From NCBI GenBank assembly GCA_029887785.1, contig JARXPG010000002.1, positions 1-64,000 of the forward strand: a stretch of 64,000 nucleotides of DNA, given 5' to 3'. This document shows positions 1 to 8,612 of this stretch, piece after piece. Below the pieces are notes generated by a model. It did no database searches, was not told where the DNA came from, and was given only the letters and a program-made list of their open reading frames with translations. Both the position numbers and the translations under genes were made by a program. The stretch comes from Candidatus Nezhaarchaeota archaeon. GTDB taxonomy: Archaea; Thermoproteota; Methanomethylicia; Nezhaarchaeales; WYZ-LMO8. How positions within the stretch are numbered: the first letter of the stretch is position 1; each line of letters begins with the position of its first letter.

Positions 1-156
1 CTCCTTAAACTTCTCAATCAAGAAGTCATAGCCCTCAGCAACCACTATGACGTTATCCCTAAATCCTAACTTAAGTAGTTCCTGCGCTACAGCGAAAGCG
101 TAACCTGAATGCCCACCGTAGCCAGCAACTATCAACAGCTTCTCCTTCTCATTCAT
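1..156 (-). CDS. Alg14-like glycosyltransferase component, partial at window edge
   Basis: The reverse strand is open from an ATG at 156 to the window edge, giving about 52 residues that begin MNEKEKLLIVAGYGGHSGYA. The glycine-rich start followed by a helix and a second strand (VIVVAEGYDF) resembles Alg14-type proteins, the membrane-anchoring partner of the Alg13 GlcNAc-transferase used to build lipid-linked oligosaccharides. A GTG codon directly before the ATG is an equally possible start. A TATA-like AAGATTTAAAG lies about 45 bases upstream. Most of the protein is outside the window, so the family call is tentative. Confidence 0.5.
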   Translation of the reverse strand, partial: MNEKEKLLIVAGYGGHSGYAFAVAQELLKLGFRDNVIVVAEGYDFLIEKFKE

Positions 157-475
157 CACTATCTCCAAGCAACACACTTCTTTAGGCTATTTCAAACTTT
201 AAATCTTCTTGATCGTGCTCAAGACTTCGATAGCTCACTAAATGCTTGTAAGTTTGCTACTAATTAAGTCGCTTCACGCTATGAAAAAGATCGCATGTGA
301 TGTTGACTTTCTACCAACGTGTTCTATGACATGTTACGACTTATTAATGAAATGAAAACCTGAAGATTTTTAGCTAACCTACTAGTTCATGCTCATGCCC
401 TCCATGTAGCTTATGTTCTTCACCCTGTGGCTTTAAGTGCATCCCTAATCTATAATGTTGTGAGGTTACTGTTAG
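157..475. other. Divergent intergenic region
   Basis: This separates the leftward Alg14-like gene from the rightward enoyl-CoA hydratase gene. Apart from a TATA-like stretch for the leftward gene near 195-205, I see no repeat, hairpin, tRNA or convincing short gene. Confidence 0.4.
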
Positions 476-1270
476 GTGATGGTTGTGAATGTGGAGTACT
501 CGATTGAAGGTGAAATTGCGGTAATAAAGTTGTCACCAGCTCCTGGCGAGAAGGTTCCTTTAGTCACGAAGGCTGGGATGGAGGAGCTCTACGAGGCTTT
601 GCTTCGTGCCGACAGAGATGAGAGTGTTCAGGGGGTGATAATAACCTCTGAAGGTGATTTTAGCGGTGGAGCTGACCTAAGAGAGTTGACGAGCCTATCA
701 AGTATCGATAGTGCTATTAGGTGGCTGGAGACCTATTGGAGGGTCCTAAATCTGATAAGGACGACTGGTAAGCCTGTTCTTGCAGCTGTTAAGGGGGCTT
801 GTGTTGCTGGTGGGCACGAGATAGTTATGATGTGCGATTTCGTGTTAGCTGCTAAGTCAGCGAGGTTCGGACAACCTGAAGTTAGAGTTGGCTCAACAGC
901 TATGTACGCTGTCTTAATGCTCCCAATAGTGATTGGTGAGAGGAGGGCTAGAGAGCTCCTATTAACCGGAAGATTGATAAGTGCTGAAGAAGCCCACAAG
1001 CTTGGGCTAGTCAATGAAGTTGTCGAAGACCATCTCCTAATGGAGAGGGCAAAGCAATACTTGAGAGAGGTCTTAGAGAATGTAAGTCCTCAAGCATTCA
1101 AGGCGATTAAGGCTGGATTAAGGTTTTGGACTGATCTAGCTATGCTGAGCATGCAGCTGGGAAGGGATCTGACCGCAATGGTCTGGCTCTCTGAGGAATT
1201 TAGGGAGAGAAGCTTAGCCTTCCTAGAGAAGAGGAAAGCTGCAAGGAGGAAGTTCATTGGGGTAAGGTGA
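476..1270 (+). CDS. Enoyl-CoA hydratase/isomerase (crotonase) family protein
   Basis: This 264-residue protein has the normal crotonase length. The two oxyanion-hole segments are visible (FSGGADL at 62-68 and GACVAGGHE at 107-115). The acid in FGQPEV (Glu135) and the acid in RARELLLTG match the two catalytic glutamates of true hydratases. It probably hydrates or isomerises an acyl-CoA double bond in the cytoplasm, but the substrate cannot be read from the sequence. An unusual His replaces the third Gly of the second oxyanion loop (AGGHE). GTG at 476 and ATG at 479 are both usable starts. It stands alone, and no other beta-oxidation gene is adjacent. Confidence 0.85.
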   Translation: MMVVNVEYSIEGEIAVIKLSPAPGEKVPLVTKAGMEELYEALLRADRDESVQGVIITSEGDFSGGADLRELTSLSSIDSAIRWLETYWRVLNLIRTTGKPVLAAVKGACVAGGHEIVMMCDFVLAAKSARFGQPEVRVGSTAMYAVLMLPIVIGERRARELLLTGRLISAEEAHKLGLVNEVVEDHLLMERAKQYLREVLENVSPQAFKAIKAGLRFWTDLAMLSMQLGRDLTAMVWLSEEFRERSLAFLEKRKAARRKFIGVR

Positions 1271-1477
1271 GCCTTCAATAACCTTCTTTAACCCTATTAT
1301 TCCCTAAGTAACGTGGAACTTAGAGATTAGATGGTAACTTCTACGCGACGCGTTCAACGTAATGGTTGCCTAGCCTTGCTAAAGCCTTTGAGCAGCACGT
1401 TTCGTAAACGTAACCGTTATATCTCTAGGGGCCTTGAAAATAAGGTTCAGTTAGAAGTTGACTAGAGGTAGAGGTCG

Positions 1478-1783
1478 ATGAATAGAGATCAAATCGTAGG
1501 TGGAGGTCTAGTAGCTCTATCGGCCATTGTAATAATCGTCTACTTATGGTTGGTGTTCTTCCCACCATTTAGTGGAGTAGACATATTCGTCTTAAAGCTC
1601 ACAGGAGCTGTTGCAATAGTCGCCGTATTTGCAATACTTGGCTGGATAGGATACACGTTAGCAACAACACCTCCACCAAAGCCGATAGAGGAGATAGAGA
1701 AGGAGATAGAAGCTGAGCTCAAGAAAATTGAGGAGTCGAAGGGTGAAGTTCAGGAGAAGGTTACTTCAACCGAGTCTAAGTAG
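1478..1783 (+). CDS. Small two-helix membrane protein conserved in Thermoproteota
   Basis: This 101-residue protein has two hydrophobic helices (about 7-30 and 38-60) followed by GYTLATTPPPKP and a charged Glu/Lys-rich tail likely to form a coiled coil in the cytoplasm. I recognise the helix-helix-GYT.ATTPPP pattern as a widespread uncharacterised family of Thermoproteota that is sometimes mislabelled a transcriptional regulator. The start is well supported: GAGGT sits six to ten bases before the ATG, and a TATA-like GTTATATCTC lies near 1418-1427. Function is unknown. Confidence 0.75.
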   Translation: MNRDQIVGGGLVALSAIVIIVYLWLVFFPPFSGVDIFVLKLTGAVAIVAVFAILGWIGYTLATTPPPKPIEEIEKEIEAELKKIEESKGEVQEKVTSTESK

Positions 1784-1826
1784 GGAGCATTCAAGTAACG
1801 TTACTAGCCTACGTCCTCCCTCCTTT

Positions 1827-2606
1827 CTAATTTAGACCCAGCAGAGACCTGATCATGTTCTCGCGAGCCCACTCTTTCTCGCTAACGAGCTCCATGAGGA
1901 GGACCTTCTGTGACGGATTTGGAAAGAGCACGTTTACTATCTCCTCTACGCTCTTCCCCTCTCGATACAGCTCTTCAGCCTTCTTCTTTAGCTCTACTAG
2001 GTAATTAAGGTAGGCCTCAACCTCCTCTCTGCTTGAAACTCCAACGCCCGTGAAGGCGTACTTAAAGTCGTACCTCAAAACCTTCTTTAGCGACTCTATG
2101 GTTTGCAAGCACCTCTCCTCCCTCATGGTCACCATCTGCTTAGTGTTTATTACTAGGTCGCTGCAAAAGAGCTTGTCACCGACAAGGTAGCTTGTGTGAT
2201 CGAAGCTATGACCAGGAGTCTCTATAACGTCTAAGTCACCTCTAAACTCGCTTACTGGAATGGCATTGAATGGCATCGGCTGCCCCCAAACTACCTTCCT
2301 ATAGGGCGGTATTTCTGGAGGGCTACGTAGGATTTCTATTGACTTATCAGGCGCATACTTCTCAGCTCTTAGTAGTGGAGCTGCACCTACGTGATCCTCG
2401 TGGTAGTGAGTTATGAAGATCCTCCTCACCCTCCCCACGGCCTCTACTATCTCGTTAGCTACATTAGGACAGCCACAGTCAAAGAGCACATCGTTAAGCT
2501 TGTAGAAGTACGTCCAATATGGGACCTGACCTTGCACCAAAGTTCCACACCTAAACACCTTAACTCCTTGAAACTCGAAGACCTCAACCGGCATGTAGTT
2601 CACCAT
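1827..2606 (-). CDS. Metallo-beta-lactamase fold hydrolase
   Basis: This 259-residue protein carries the metal-binding signature THYHEDHVG (His67, His69, Asp71, His72). Later metal ligands are in ETPGHSFDH and CSDLV. The C-terminal third is helical, as in the glyoxalase II-like branch of the superfamily. It probably hydrolyses a thioester or similar bond in the cytoplasm, but substrate is unknown. ATG at 2606 is taken as the start, and a second in-frame ATG at 2594 would remove four residues. It converges with the small membrane protein to its left. Confidence 0.8.
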   Translation of the reverse strand: MVNYMPVEVFEFQGVKVFRCGTLVQGQVPYWTYFYKLNDVLFDCGCPNVANEIVEAVGRVRRIFITHYHEDHVGAAPLLRAEKYAPDKSIEILRSPPEIPPYRKVVWGQPMPFNAIPVSEFRGDLDVIETPGHSFDHTSYLVGDKLFCSDLVINTKQMVTMREERCLQTIESLKKVLRYDFKYAFTGVGVSSREEVEAYLNYLVELKKKAEELYREGKSVEEIVNVLFPNPSQKVLLMELVSEKEWARENMIRSLLGLN

Positions 2607-2669
2607 AATTAACAGCTACGTGCAGCTAAGCTAAGTTTACTAAGTTGGGTTTAGCATAAATACTGTTAC

Positions 2670-3467
2670 TTATCGAGCATTGAGTACTGGTGAGCTCTGA
2701 GCCTCAACAGGTATTTCATACCAGATTCGACCTCTATGGTACACGACCCTAATCCTCCTAGTAGACCTTAAGGCGGCTATTGTTGCTAACCACCCAACTA
2801 CAAACCCTCCAATGTGAGCCCAAAAGGCCACTCCAGCAAAGAAGTTAGCTACTATTGATAGAAGCCCCATCCACAATTGATAGAGAAACCAGATGATTAT
2901 GAATAGAGAGGCTGGAAGTGTAACAGTTATTGGGAGGAGCAAGAAGAACGTTAGTAATCGAAGTTGGGAGTGAGGAAAGAAGTTTAGATACGCGCCTAGG
3001 AGCCCGGATATGGCTCCACTAGCGCCAATGCACGGTATCTGTAGAGGATCCAGTACATCAGGCTTGCCGTATGGATTGTAGATGATCAGCGGTTCGGCGA
3101 AAAGCGTCTCAACAGTTATGTGAATGATAGAGGCCGACAAGCCGCATGCTAAGTAGAAGACTAAGAACCTCAATCTGCCGAGCCTAACCTCCAATGGGCA
3201 TCCGAAGACGTACAGGTACAACATGTTGCCTATTATGTGCATCCAATCTCCATGCATGAACATGGAGGTTACCAAGGTGTACAACCTCTCGCCCTTAAGT
3301 ATATGACTTGGGATCATGCCGAGCCCTCTGATGGCTTCGTTGAAGACTTGAGGTCCTTGAACGTAGAAGTAGAGGAAGATCACGAAGTTAGCGATTATCA
3401 AGATCCATGCGACTATAGGTCTCCTTGCTCCTCGAGTCTCAAATGGCAGTGGAATCAAAGTGGACAC
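2670..3467 (-). CDS. Rhomboid-family intramembrane serine protease
   Basis: This 265-residue protein has six to seven membrane helices. The catalytic dyad is visible: Ser150 in GASGAISG and His218 in AHIGGFVVG. The structural HxxxN-type motif HIIGNMLYLYVFG occurs at about 77-89. A loop of about 30 residues (AEPLIIYNPYGKPDVLDP) lies between helices just before the serine. Rhomboids cleave transmembrane segments inside the bilayer. No likely substrate is encoded nearby. The basic C-terminal tail should be cytoplasmic. Confidence 0.88.
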   Translation of the reverse strand: MSTLIPLPFETRGARRPIVAWILIIANFVIFLYFYVQGPQVFNEAIRGLGMIPSHILKGERLYTLVTSMFMHGDWMHIIGNMLYLYVFGCPLEVRLGRLRFLVFYLACGLSASIIHITVETLFAEPLIIYNPYGKPDVLDPLQIPCIGASGAISGLLGAYLNFFPHSQLRLLTFFLLLPITVTLPASLFIIIWFLYQLWMGLLSIVANFFAGVAFWAHIGGFVVGWLATIAALRSTRRIRVVYHRGRIWYEIPVEAQSSPVLNAR

Positions 3468-3655
3468 CAGCAGGTTGCTGATTCTAACTTACCACTTTAT
3501 TTTAACCTTAACGTCACCTTCGTGGTAGCGCTAAAGCTAAAAAGCCTACACTACGATTAAGCGTTGCATATTTATGAGGTACTTCTTATTAATGCGCTCA
3601 ACGTGACTTGGCAACCCTTATTAACTGTATGAGAATACTCGTATCATGATGTAAG

Positions 3656-4303
3656 TTGAGCCTCGACTTCATAGCTAAAGTCATTCTGATATCTGCTTCA
3701 GGAGCTCTGACTCCAGGTCCTTTAACAGCTGCTACAGCCACTATTGGGGTTAAGAGGGGATGGACGTCGGGGGTGTTAGCTGCCCTAGGTCATATGATTG
3801 TTGAGCTGCCGCTAGTAGCTCTAATAGGGTTTGGGGTCTTAGTAGCCCTCAAAGAGGGTGTAGTTTCAGGCATTCTAGCATTGGCTGGAGGAGGTTTCCT
3901 CCTATTCTTCGGCTTCTTAACGCTTAAAGATGCGTTAAGACCCTACTCTCTAAGTACGTCTAAGGTGAAAGCGAGCAGGTACTACGAGAACCCTCTAGTG
4001 ATCGGCATCACGTTATCAGCTCTAAACCCCTTCTTCATAATCTGGTGGTTCGGGGTGGGCTCGCCCCTAATTTACGAAGCTTTAAGTCTCTGGAGCTTTC
4101 AAGGAATAGCGTTAATGTACTTGTCTCACGTGTGGCTCGACTTTGCTTGGCTACCGATAATTGCTTACCTAGCCTCCCTTGGAAGGCTCAACATGAAGTT
4201 CTTAAGGTTCCTCCTCATCACTTTAGCACTAGCTGTCCTGTACTTCGGAGTCTCGTTCATGAAGGAGGGAATTAGCTCCTTAATGGCGATGAAGTTAACT
4301 TAA
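3656..4303 (+). CDS. LysE/RhtB-family amino-acid exporter
   Basis: This 215-residue membrane protein has about six helices. Near the N-terminus is the LysE-family pattern SGALTPGPLTAATATIGVKRGW, followed by GALGH-like LAALGHMIVE. Family members export amino acids or related small solutes. The start is TTG at 3656, since no better codon fits the first helix. Upstream, ATGAGAATACTC at 3629-3640 resembles half of the palindrome in front of the geranylgeranyl reductase gene. The YkgJ-type gene follows after 27 bases. Confidence 0.8.
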   Translation: MSLDFIAKVILISASGALTPGPLTAATATIGVKRGWTSGVLAALGHMIVELPLVALIGFGVLVALKEGVVSGILALAGGGFLLFFGFLTLKDALRPYSLSTSKVKASRYYENPLVIGITLSALNPFFIIWWFGVGSPLIYEALSLWSFQGIALMYLSHVWLDFAWLPIIAYLASLGRLNMKFLRFLLITLALAVLYFGVSFMKEGISSLMAMKLT

Positions 4304-4330
4304 AGTAGCGCTCACCGTAACACCAATGTT

Positions 4331-4924
4331 ATGGTGGATGCGGTGAACCTTGTCCCATGGCGCAAGGTTGAGAATTGGTTTTGCATAGCATGTGGAGAGT
4401 GCTGTAGGGAGTTCAAGGTCCCCTTAAAGGTCTACGAGGCCGTGAGGTTAGCAAACATATTCGGCTACAAATTCTTAGAGCTCGGACTTGGAGGCTACGT
4501 CTTAAGGAAGAGGGCTGATGGTCGATGCGTATTCCAATTTCACAGTAACGGTAAGTGGATTTGCGGAATACAGAGAATTAAGCCTCTAGCCTGCAAACTC
4601 TGGCCTTTCTTAATCTCCGAGAGGCCACGAGACGACTCTAAGGAAGAGGCGGAGTATGAGTTCAGAGGCTATACATTCTATGTCTATGTGAACTCCTTCT
4701 GTAAGGGAATCGTTTACGGTAGGCCCTCTTACGTCTTCGCGAACAAAGTAGTACCAGAGTTCATCGAGCTAAGCCTAGGTCTTAGAGAAGAGCAGACTTT
4801 CTCGACTTCACTACTCCTAACTCATAAGGTTGAGAGCCGTAGCATTCGACCCCTCAACATCCTTATGCCACATCAAAGTTTATTAGCTCAAAATCAAAGT
4901 AGGGTGTGGTGTCTCCAGCTGTGA
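4331..4924 (+). CDS. YkgJ-type cysteine-cluster protein
   Basis: This 197-residue protein begins with the cysteine cluster CIACGECCREF (Cys18, Cys21, Cys24, Cys25). Further cysteines at CVFQF, ICGIQ and ACKLWPF complete the zinc/iron-chelating fold of the CxxCxxCC family. Members are small, putative metal-binding proteins without a settled role. It follows the LysE-like exporter closely and may be cotranscribed. The last 50 residues are less conserved in character, and a small zinc-ribbon ORF starts inside its end. Confidence 0.75.
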   Translation: MVDAVNLVPWRKVENWFCIACGECCREFKVPLKVYEAVRLANIFGYKFLELGLGGYVLRKRADGRCVFQFHSNGKWICGIQRIKPLACKLWPFLISERPRDDSKEEAEYEFRGYTFYVYVNSFCKGIVYGRPSYVFANKVVPEFIELSLGLREEQTFSTSLLLTHKVESRSIRPLNILMPHQSLLAQNQSRVWCLQL

Positions 4925-5013
4925 GGGCTATAGAGAGGACGTTAAGCAAGTGTGCTTTGTGCGGCGTCCTCTTCGCTAAGATAAGCTGTAAGAGGTGTAA
5001 AGGTCTTCGCTGA
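4906..5013 (+). CDS. Small zinc-ribbon ORF, probably frameshifted near its end
   Basis: From GTG at 4906 (or 4909) runs a 35-residue frame with two cysteine pairs, KCALCG and SCKRCK, spaced like a zinc ribbon. A TATA-like GTTTATTAG at 4878-4886 lies about 25 bases before the GTG, suggesting a leaderless transcript. The frame stops at 5013. Dropping one G from AAAGGTCTT would continue it as KVFADKGKALYVVAHLI to a TAA at 5051-5053. That looks like a natural end to a zinc-ribbon protein, so either the gene or the assembly carries a one-base insertion. Function is not known. Confidence 0.4.
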   Translation: MVSPAVRAIERTLSKCALCGVLFAKISCKRCKGLR

Positions 5014-5044
5014 CAAGGGCAAGGCACTATACGTCGTGGCTCAC

Positions 5045-6067
5045 TTAATCTAACACTACCATGTAGTCTCCCACAGCTCCAACCACTATACGTTGGTAGC
5101 GTGACCCTCTAAAGTGAACCTCTTCGAGCCTACCCTCCACTTCGATTACCTCTCCTCTAACAGCTTGCTCAGCAAACCTTCCCCTAAATGACGTCACCTC
5201 TCTAAGAATGGCTGGATCAACCCTACCCTCCACTACCTCTAAGCACTTGACCTTATAGGTGCAAGGTGTAAACAGTGATTCTGAGTCATCGATCACGAGA
5301 GCCTTGATCCTTGCTGAGCCCAAACCTTTACATCTCCTCTCACCATACACTTCACCTACTTCGCTGAGGTCCTTGACGAAGCGGATGAAGTACACATAAC
5401 CCTTGTAGAGGCCCTGAATGACCTTCCTCCTCTCCTGCTCTACAAACTTCTCGTAGCTCATTGGCGTCTCAATAGCTCTAAATTCAAATAGCTCTCTCAC
5501 ACGAGCTTGATCAAGTCTCTTGAAGCTCTCGCCCTCACTTAAAAGTCTCCTTAAAGCATCTCTCGCCTTGTAGCTGTTATTTACGCCATAGACTATGAAG
5601 TCTATGTCTGAGGTGCTTGTGTGAAGTGATAGGAGCAGTGAACCAGATATCCCCATATCATTCACATCGACGCTGGATGCTGAGCTTAGTTCCTCAGCAA
5701 AGCTCTTAGCTGCTAAGGATAGCTGATCACTTGTTCCTCCCCTTTTCATCAACTTCGTTAAGCCCTCACTCGGATCATAGGTCCTCCGAATCCTCTCATG
5801 AGGTACTGATTGTACTTCTACGTCCCAGACATAATCGTAGTAGAGGTACTGAGGATACTTCGACTTTATCGTTCTCAACTGCTCCTCAAAACTGTAGATC
5901 CTCTTGTACCTAGCTCCCTCTCGAATCCTGTCACCACTTGGATCTATTACGTACCTCAAGTAGGCTATGACCCTATTGGGGGGATGAATTAGCCCTTTGA
6001 CTGTGAATATCAATTGTTCAATGGTCTCGACGTAACCCCCTTCAAGCCTCCACCTTCCTCCTAACAT
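5045..6067 (-). CDS. Predicted nucleotidyltransferase (COG1665-like)
   Basis: This is a protein of about 340 residues. The middle holds the polymerase-beta-like nucleotidyltransferase signature GISGSLLLSLHTSTSDIDF, where G-S and the D-x-D pair bind nucleotide and metal. The N-terminal block (FTVKGLIHPPNRVIAYLRYV) and a C-terminal OB-like segment are typical of the archaeal COG1665 family, whose substrate is unknown. The frame stays open to 6106, but ATG at 6067 with GAGG upstream is the more plausible start. The gene overlaps the end of the nuclease gene upstream, so the two probably form an operon. Confidence 0.7.
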   Translation of the reverse strand: MLGGRWRLEGGYVETIEQLIFTVKGLIHPPNRVIAYLRYVIDPSGDRIREGARYKRIYSFEEQLRTIKSKYPQYLYYDYVWDVEVQSVPHERIRRTYDPSEGLTKLMKRGGTSDQLSLAAKSFAEELSSASSVDVNDMGISGSLLLSLHTSTSDIDFIVYGVNNSYKARDALRRLLSEGESFKRLDQARVRELFEFRAIETPMSYEKFVEQERRKVIQGLYKGYVYFIRFVKDLSEVGEVYGERRCKGLGSARIKALVIDDSESLFTPCTYKVKCLEVVEGRVDPAILREVTSFRGRFAEQAVRGEVIEVEGRLEEVHFRGSRYQRIVVGAVGDYMVVLD

Positions 6068-6755
6068 CTTCGAGCATCCTCTCAACTCTATCGAGCCTCT
6101 TCTCAATTCTCTTTAGCCTATCATTAAGCTCCTTGCAGGCTAAGATCCTCTTTGCTTGGACCTTCAATTTATCAAAGCTCCAAGAGGCTCTAATGATACC
6201 TCGAGACCTTAAATCACTCACTTTACGCCACACATCCTGAATTGTCAGCTTTAACTTAGAGGCAGCTTCCTCTAAGCTGTTCGAGGAGGTTATGGTCTTC
6301 AATAGCTTGATTTCCTCTCTGGTAAGCTTCTCCCCGTAAGGTAGGAGGACTGGGTAGCTTAGCTCATCTGCAAAGTCTTGTAGAGCTGCTTTGACTGCAA
6401 GCTCAAGCTCCTCTACTTCGAGTAGAATGTAGTACTCTGGTATTGTCAGGACCTTCACGTTAAGCTCCCTAGCCACGGTTTCGGCTGCAACATCGGCAAA
6501 CCCCTTGCATATGACCATAGGCCTCATTCCCAAGAGGAGTGCTCCAGTGTAAGCTTGCCTAATGTCGCTTACGCTAGCCTTGCCAGCCTTAACCTCAACA
6601 GCGTAGACCTCTCCTTCAGGGTTTGAAGCTACTATATCGACTTCCCCCACTTCAACCCCATCCTTCACTATCTTCTTCCTGGTGTCCAAGACCTTGAAGC
6701 CCATTCTCTCCAGTATCCCTATAGCAACTCGCTCGCTACTCAATCCTCTCTTCAA
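6042..6755 (-). CDS. RecB-like (PD-D/ExK) nuclease with helix-turn-helix and coiled coil
   Basis: This 237-residue protein has three parts. Residues 1-130 are a restriction-endonuclease-like fold with the catalytic set E38-x-D40 and E54-V-K56 (VGEVDIVAS, YAVEVKAG). A winged helix-like segment follows at roughly 146-190 (REEIKLLKTI, SLEEAASKL). The charged C-terminal helix (about 205-237) is likely a coiled coil. The layout suggests a DNA-binding nuclease of archaeal type. It lies between geranylgeranyl reductase and the COG1665 gene with short or overlapping junctions. Confidence 0.75.
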   Translation of the reverse strand: MKRGLSSERVAIGILERMGFKVLDTRKKIVKDGVEVGEVDIVASNPEGEVYAVEVKAGKASVSDIRQAYTGALLLGMRPMVICKGFADVAAETVARELNVKVLTIPEYYILLEVEELELAVKAALQDFADELSYPVLLPYGEKLTREEIKLLKTITSSNSLEEAASKLKLTIQDVWRKVSDLRSRGIIRASWSFDKLKVQAKRILACKELNDRLKRIEKRLDRVERMLEDVRRKVEA

Positions 6756-6766
6756 CCTTCATCTAC

Positions 6767-7981
6767 CTAGAATAAGCTTCTAGCAACCTTTAATGCTAGC
6801 GTTGGGTGCCTCATTAACTTCATGGCCACCTTCAGTAAATCCCATCCATTCGCTAGGTTAACAACGTCCTCTCCCGTGAGCACGTCGGCCAGCATGTTCA
6901 GCTCCTCATCCTTAAGCTTCTCTATTGCTCTTAAAGCTTTGAGGCTCCTCCTTATCCTAGAGCCCCAAGGCTCCTCATACCTGGATGGGTACTCTGAGAG
7001 AGCTTGAAGTGAGGTATCGCCTTCAATCACTGCTTTGCCAGCCACCTCACCACCTATCTTTCCAGCAGCTATCGATGAGTGTATGCCTCCACCAGTTAGC
7101 GGTATTACTTGACCAGCTGAGTCGCCGCATAGCATTAGCTTATCAGCCACAATGCTCTTGAGCATACCTCCGACTGGAACCGCTGCTGCTCCAAACTCTA
7201 TGATTTCAGCCTTCTCGAATAGATCTTGATGTTTCTTAACGAATGCATTCAAGTAGTTTATTGCCGGTCCTCTCCATCTAACACCTAAGCCCACGTTAGC
7301 CACTTTATCGCCTCTCGGGAAGACCCAAGCATATCCTCCCGGTGCAACGTTGTTGCCAACGTAGAACATGAGCACGTCGTTGTAGGGTAGGTTGACGTTC
7401 TTCATTCTGTACTGAACGCACGGTATGAGCTCGTAGTTGCTTCTATCGAAGAACTTCCTAGCTACTATCGACGTGTAGCCATCACACCCAATGACTATCT
7501 TAGCTTTAACTGTCAGCTTCCCGCTTTCTCCACGAGCTTTAGCGATAACTCCATCAGTTACAGGCACAACGTCCTCCACCATAGTCTTCATGAGCATCTC
7601 GGCTCCACAATCTGCAGCCACCTCAGCCATCTTCTTGAGGAATGCCTTCTTGTCTATAATGTAGCCTTGGACCTCTCCTTCACTCACAAGCCTAACCTTC
7701 TTGGTCTCATCAGGTGCGTAGACCTCAAACCCTCTTATCTTCTCTAAAACGACGTCGCTTGATGGTTGGAGCCCAGCGGTGTCAAAGCACGACGATGAGA
7801 CGCCCTCCCCGCAAGGCTTCAAACCGAGGACGTCCTTAGCTTCAAGAAGTAGGACTCTAGCTCCTTGCTTGGCCGCGTATCTAGCAGCCATTAATCCAGC
7901 AGGTCCGCCACCTATCACTAGGACGTCACATAGAACTTCGCTCATACCCTCCCAGAGAAATACTCTGACGTTGTGGGACAT
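6767..7981 (-). CDS. Geranylgeranyl reductase family FAD-dependent oxidoreductase
   Basis: This 404-residue flavoprotein has a Rossmann nucleotide-binding motif VLVIGGGPAGLMAARYAA, the family motif KPCGEGVS that follows it, a second FAD contact CGDSAGQVIPLTGGGI, and YRMKNVNL-like substrate-domain strands. Such enzymes saturate the isoprenoid chains of archaeal membrane lipids. Family members usually start near the second methionine (residue 13, 7945). The long start at 7981 is kept because a TATA-like palindrome centre sits about 28 bases upstream, which suits a leaderless mRNA beginning there. Confidence 0.88.
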   Translation of the reverse strand: MSHNVRVFLWEGMSEVLCDVLVIGGGPAGLMAARYAAKQGARVLLLEAKDVLGLKPCGEGVSSSCFDTAGLQPSSDVVLEKIRGFEVYAPDETKKVRLVSEGEVQGYIIDKKAFLKKMAEVAADCGAEMLMKTMVEDVVPVTDGVIAKARGESGKLTVKAKIVIGCDGYTSIVARKFFDRSNYELIPCVQYRMKNVNLPYNDVLMFYVGNNVAPGGYAWVFPRGDKVANVGLGVRWRGPAINYLNAFVKKHQDLFEKAEIIEFGAAAVPVGGMLKSIVADKLMLCGDSAGQVIPLTGGGIHSSIAAGKIGGEVAGKAVIEGDTSLQALSEYPSRYEEPWGSRIRRSLKALRAIEKLKDEELNMLADVLTGEDVVNLANGWDLLKVAMKLMRHPTLALKVARSLF

Positions 7982-8480
7982 TTAACAATTTGTCTAAGAA
8001 AATGAGAATATTCTCATGGTTTGAGTGAAGAACATGTAGAGAGGAGGCCATAGCGTGTGCACGACCAAGAGAGGCCATTGCATCCTTTCTTTAACATAGT
8101 TCTACCTATTCAGCTGGAACTCTACTAAGGTCAACAATCCCATCAAGAACTCCTCTCAATTGAATTCTAGGCAATCATTCTCTTAGCATTGCTAAATCCG
8201 CTAATGTGGTGTTCCTATGCACACTCAACTAAGGCGTTAACCTTCTCTAAGCATGAGTTCTAAATGGTGATCAACTATCCAAGACGAAGGAACAAACCTT
8301 AAACCTTGATGAATAGGCTTCAGTAGCAGCATTGCTCTAGCATAACCTTTAAAATGCCATTATAACCATGCTGATAAACCTACACGTACCGTTAAGGCCA
8401 GTCATGACTTGAGAAGGTCATAGCTTTTGTCTACTATGGTTGAACTTTGGATGCTTCATTTAAGGAAAGAATTGTTAAGT
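7982..8480. other. Intergenic region left of the small basic ORF
   Basis: About 500 bases lie between the geranylgeranyl reductase start and the 43-residue ORF. It contains the 16-base palindrome at 8002-8017. Otherwise I see no tRNA, repeat array or convincing coding frame. Confidence 0.4.
8002..8017. promoter_or_regulatory. Perfect 16-base palindrome in the reductase promoter
   Basis: ATGAGAATATTCTCAT is identical to its reverse complement and lies 20-35 bases upstream of the leftward reductase gene start. The AT-rich centre could be the TATA element itself, so a dimeric regulator bound here would compete with TBP. A 13/16 match occurs upstream of the LysE-type gene at 3629-3644. Confidence 0.4.
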
Positions 8481-8612
8481 TTAGCCCATCATTCTCTCTC
8501 GCTTCTTAGCCTCCTTCATTATCTTCTTTGCCCACTCCTTTAGTACGGTCTGGTCATCCTCTTTGGTCTCCTTAGAAGTAGTCTCATTCGAGTACCTCTT
8601 AAGCTCTGACAA
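8481..8612 (-). CDS. Small charged protein, 43 residues, strong ribosome-binding site
   Basis: A short frame on the reverse strand starts at TTG 8612, preceded at eight bases by AAAGGAGG, one of the best Shine-Dalgarno sequences in the window. It encodes 43 residues beginning MSELKRYSNET and ending WAKKIMKEAKKRERMMG. The first half is acidic and polar and the second half is a basic amphipathic helix. It is isolated in a 1 kb gap. I do not recognise the family, and the ribosome-binding site and codon pattern are the reasons to call it real. Confidence 0.6.
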   Translation of the reverse strand: MSELKRYSNETTSKETKEDDQTVLKEWAKKIMKEAKKRERMMG

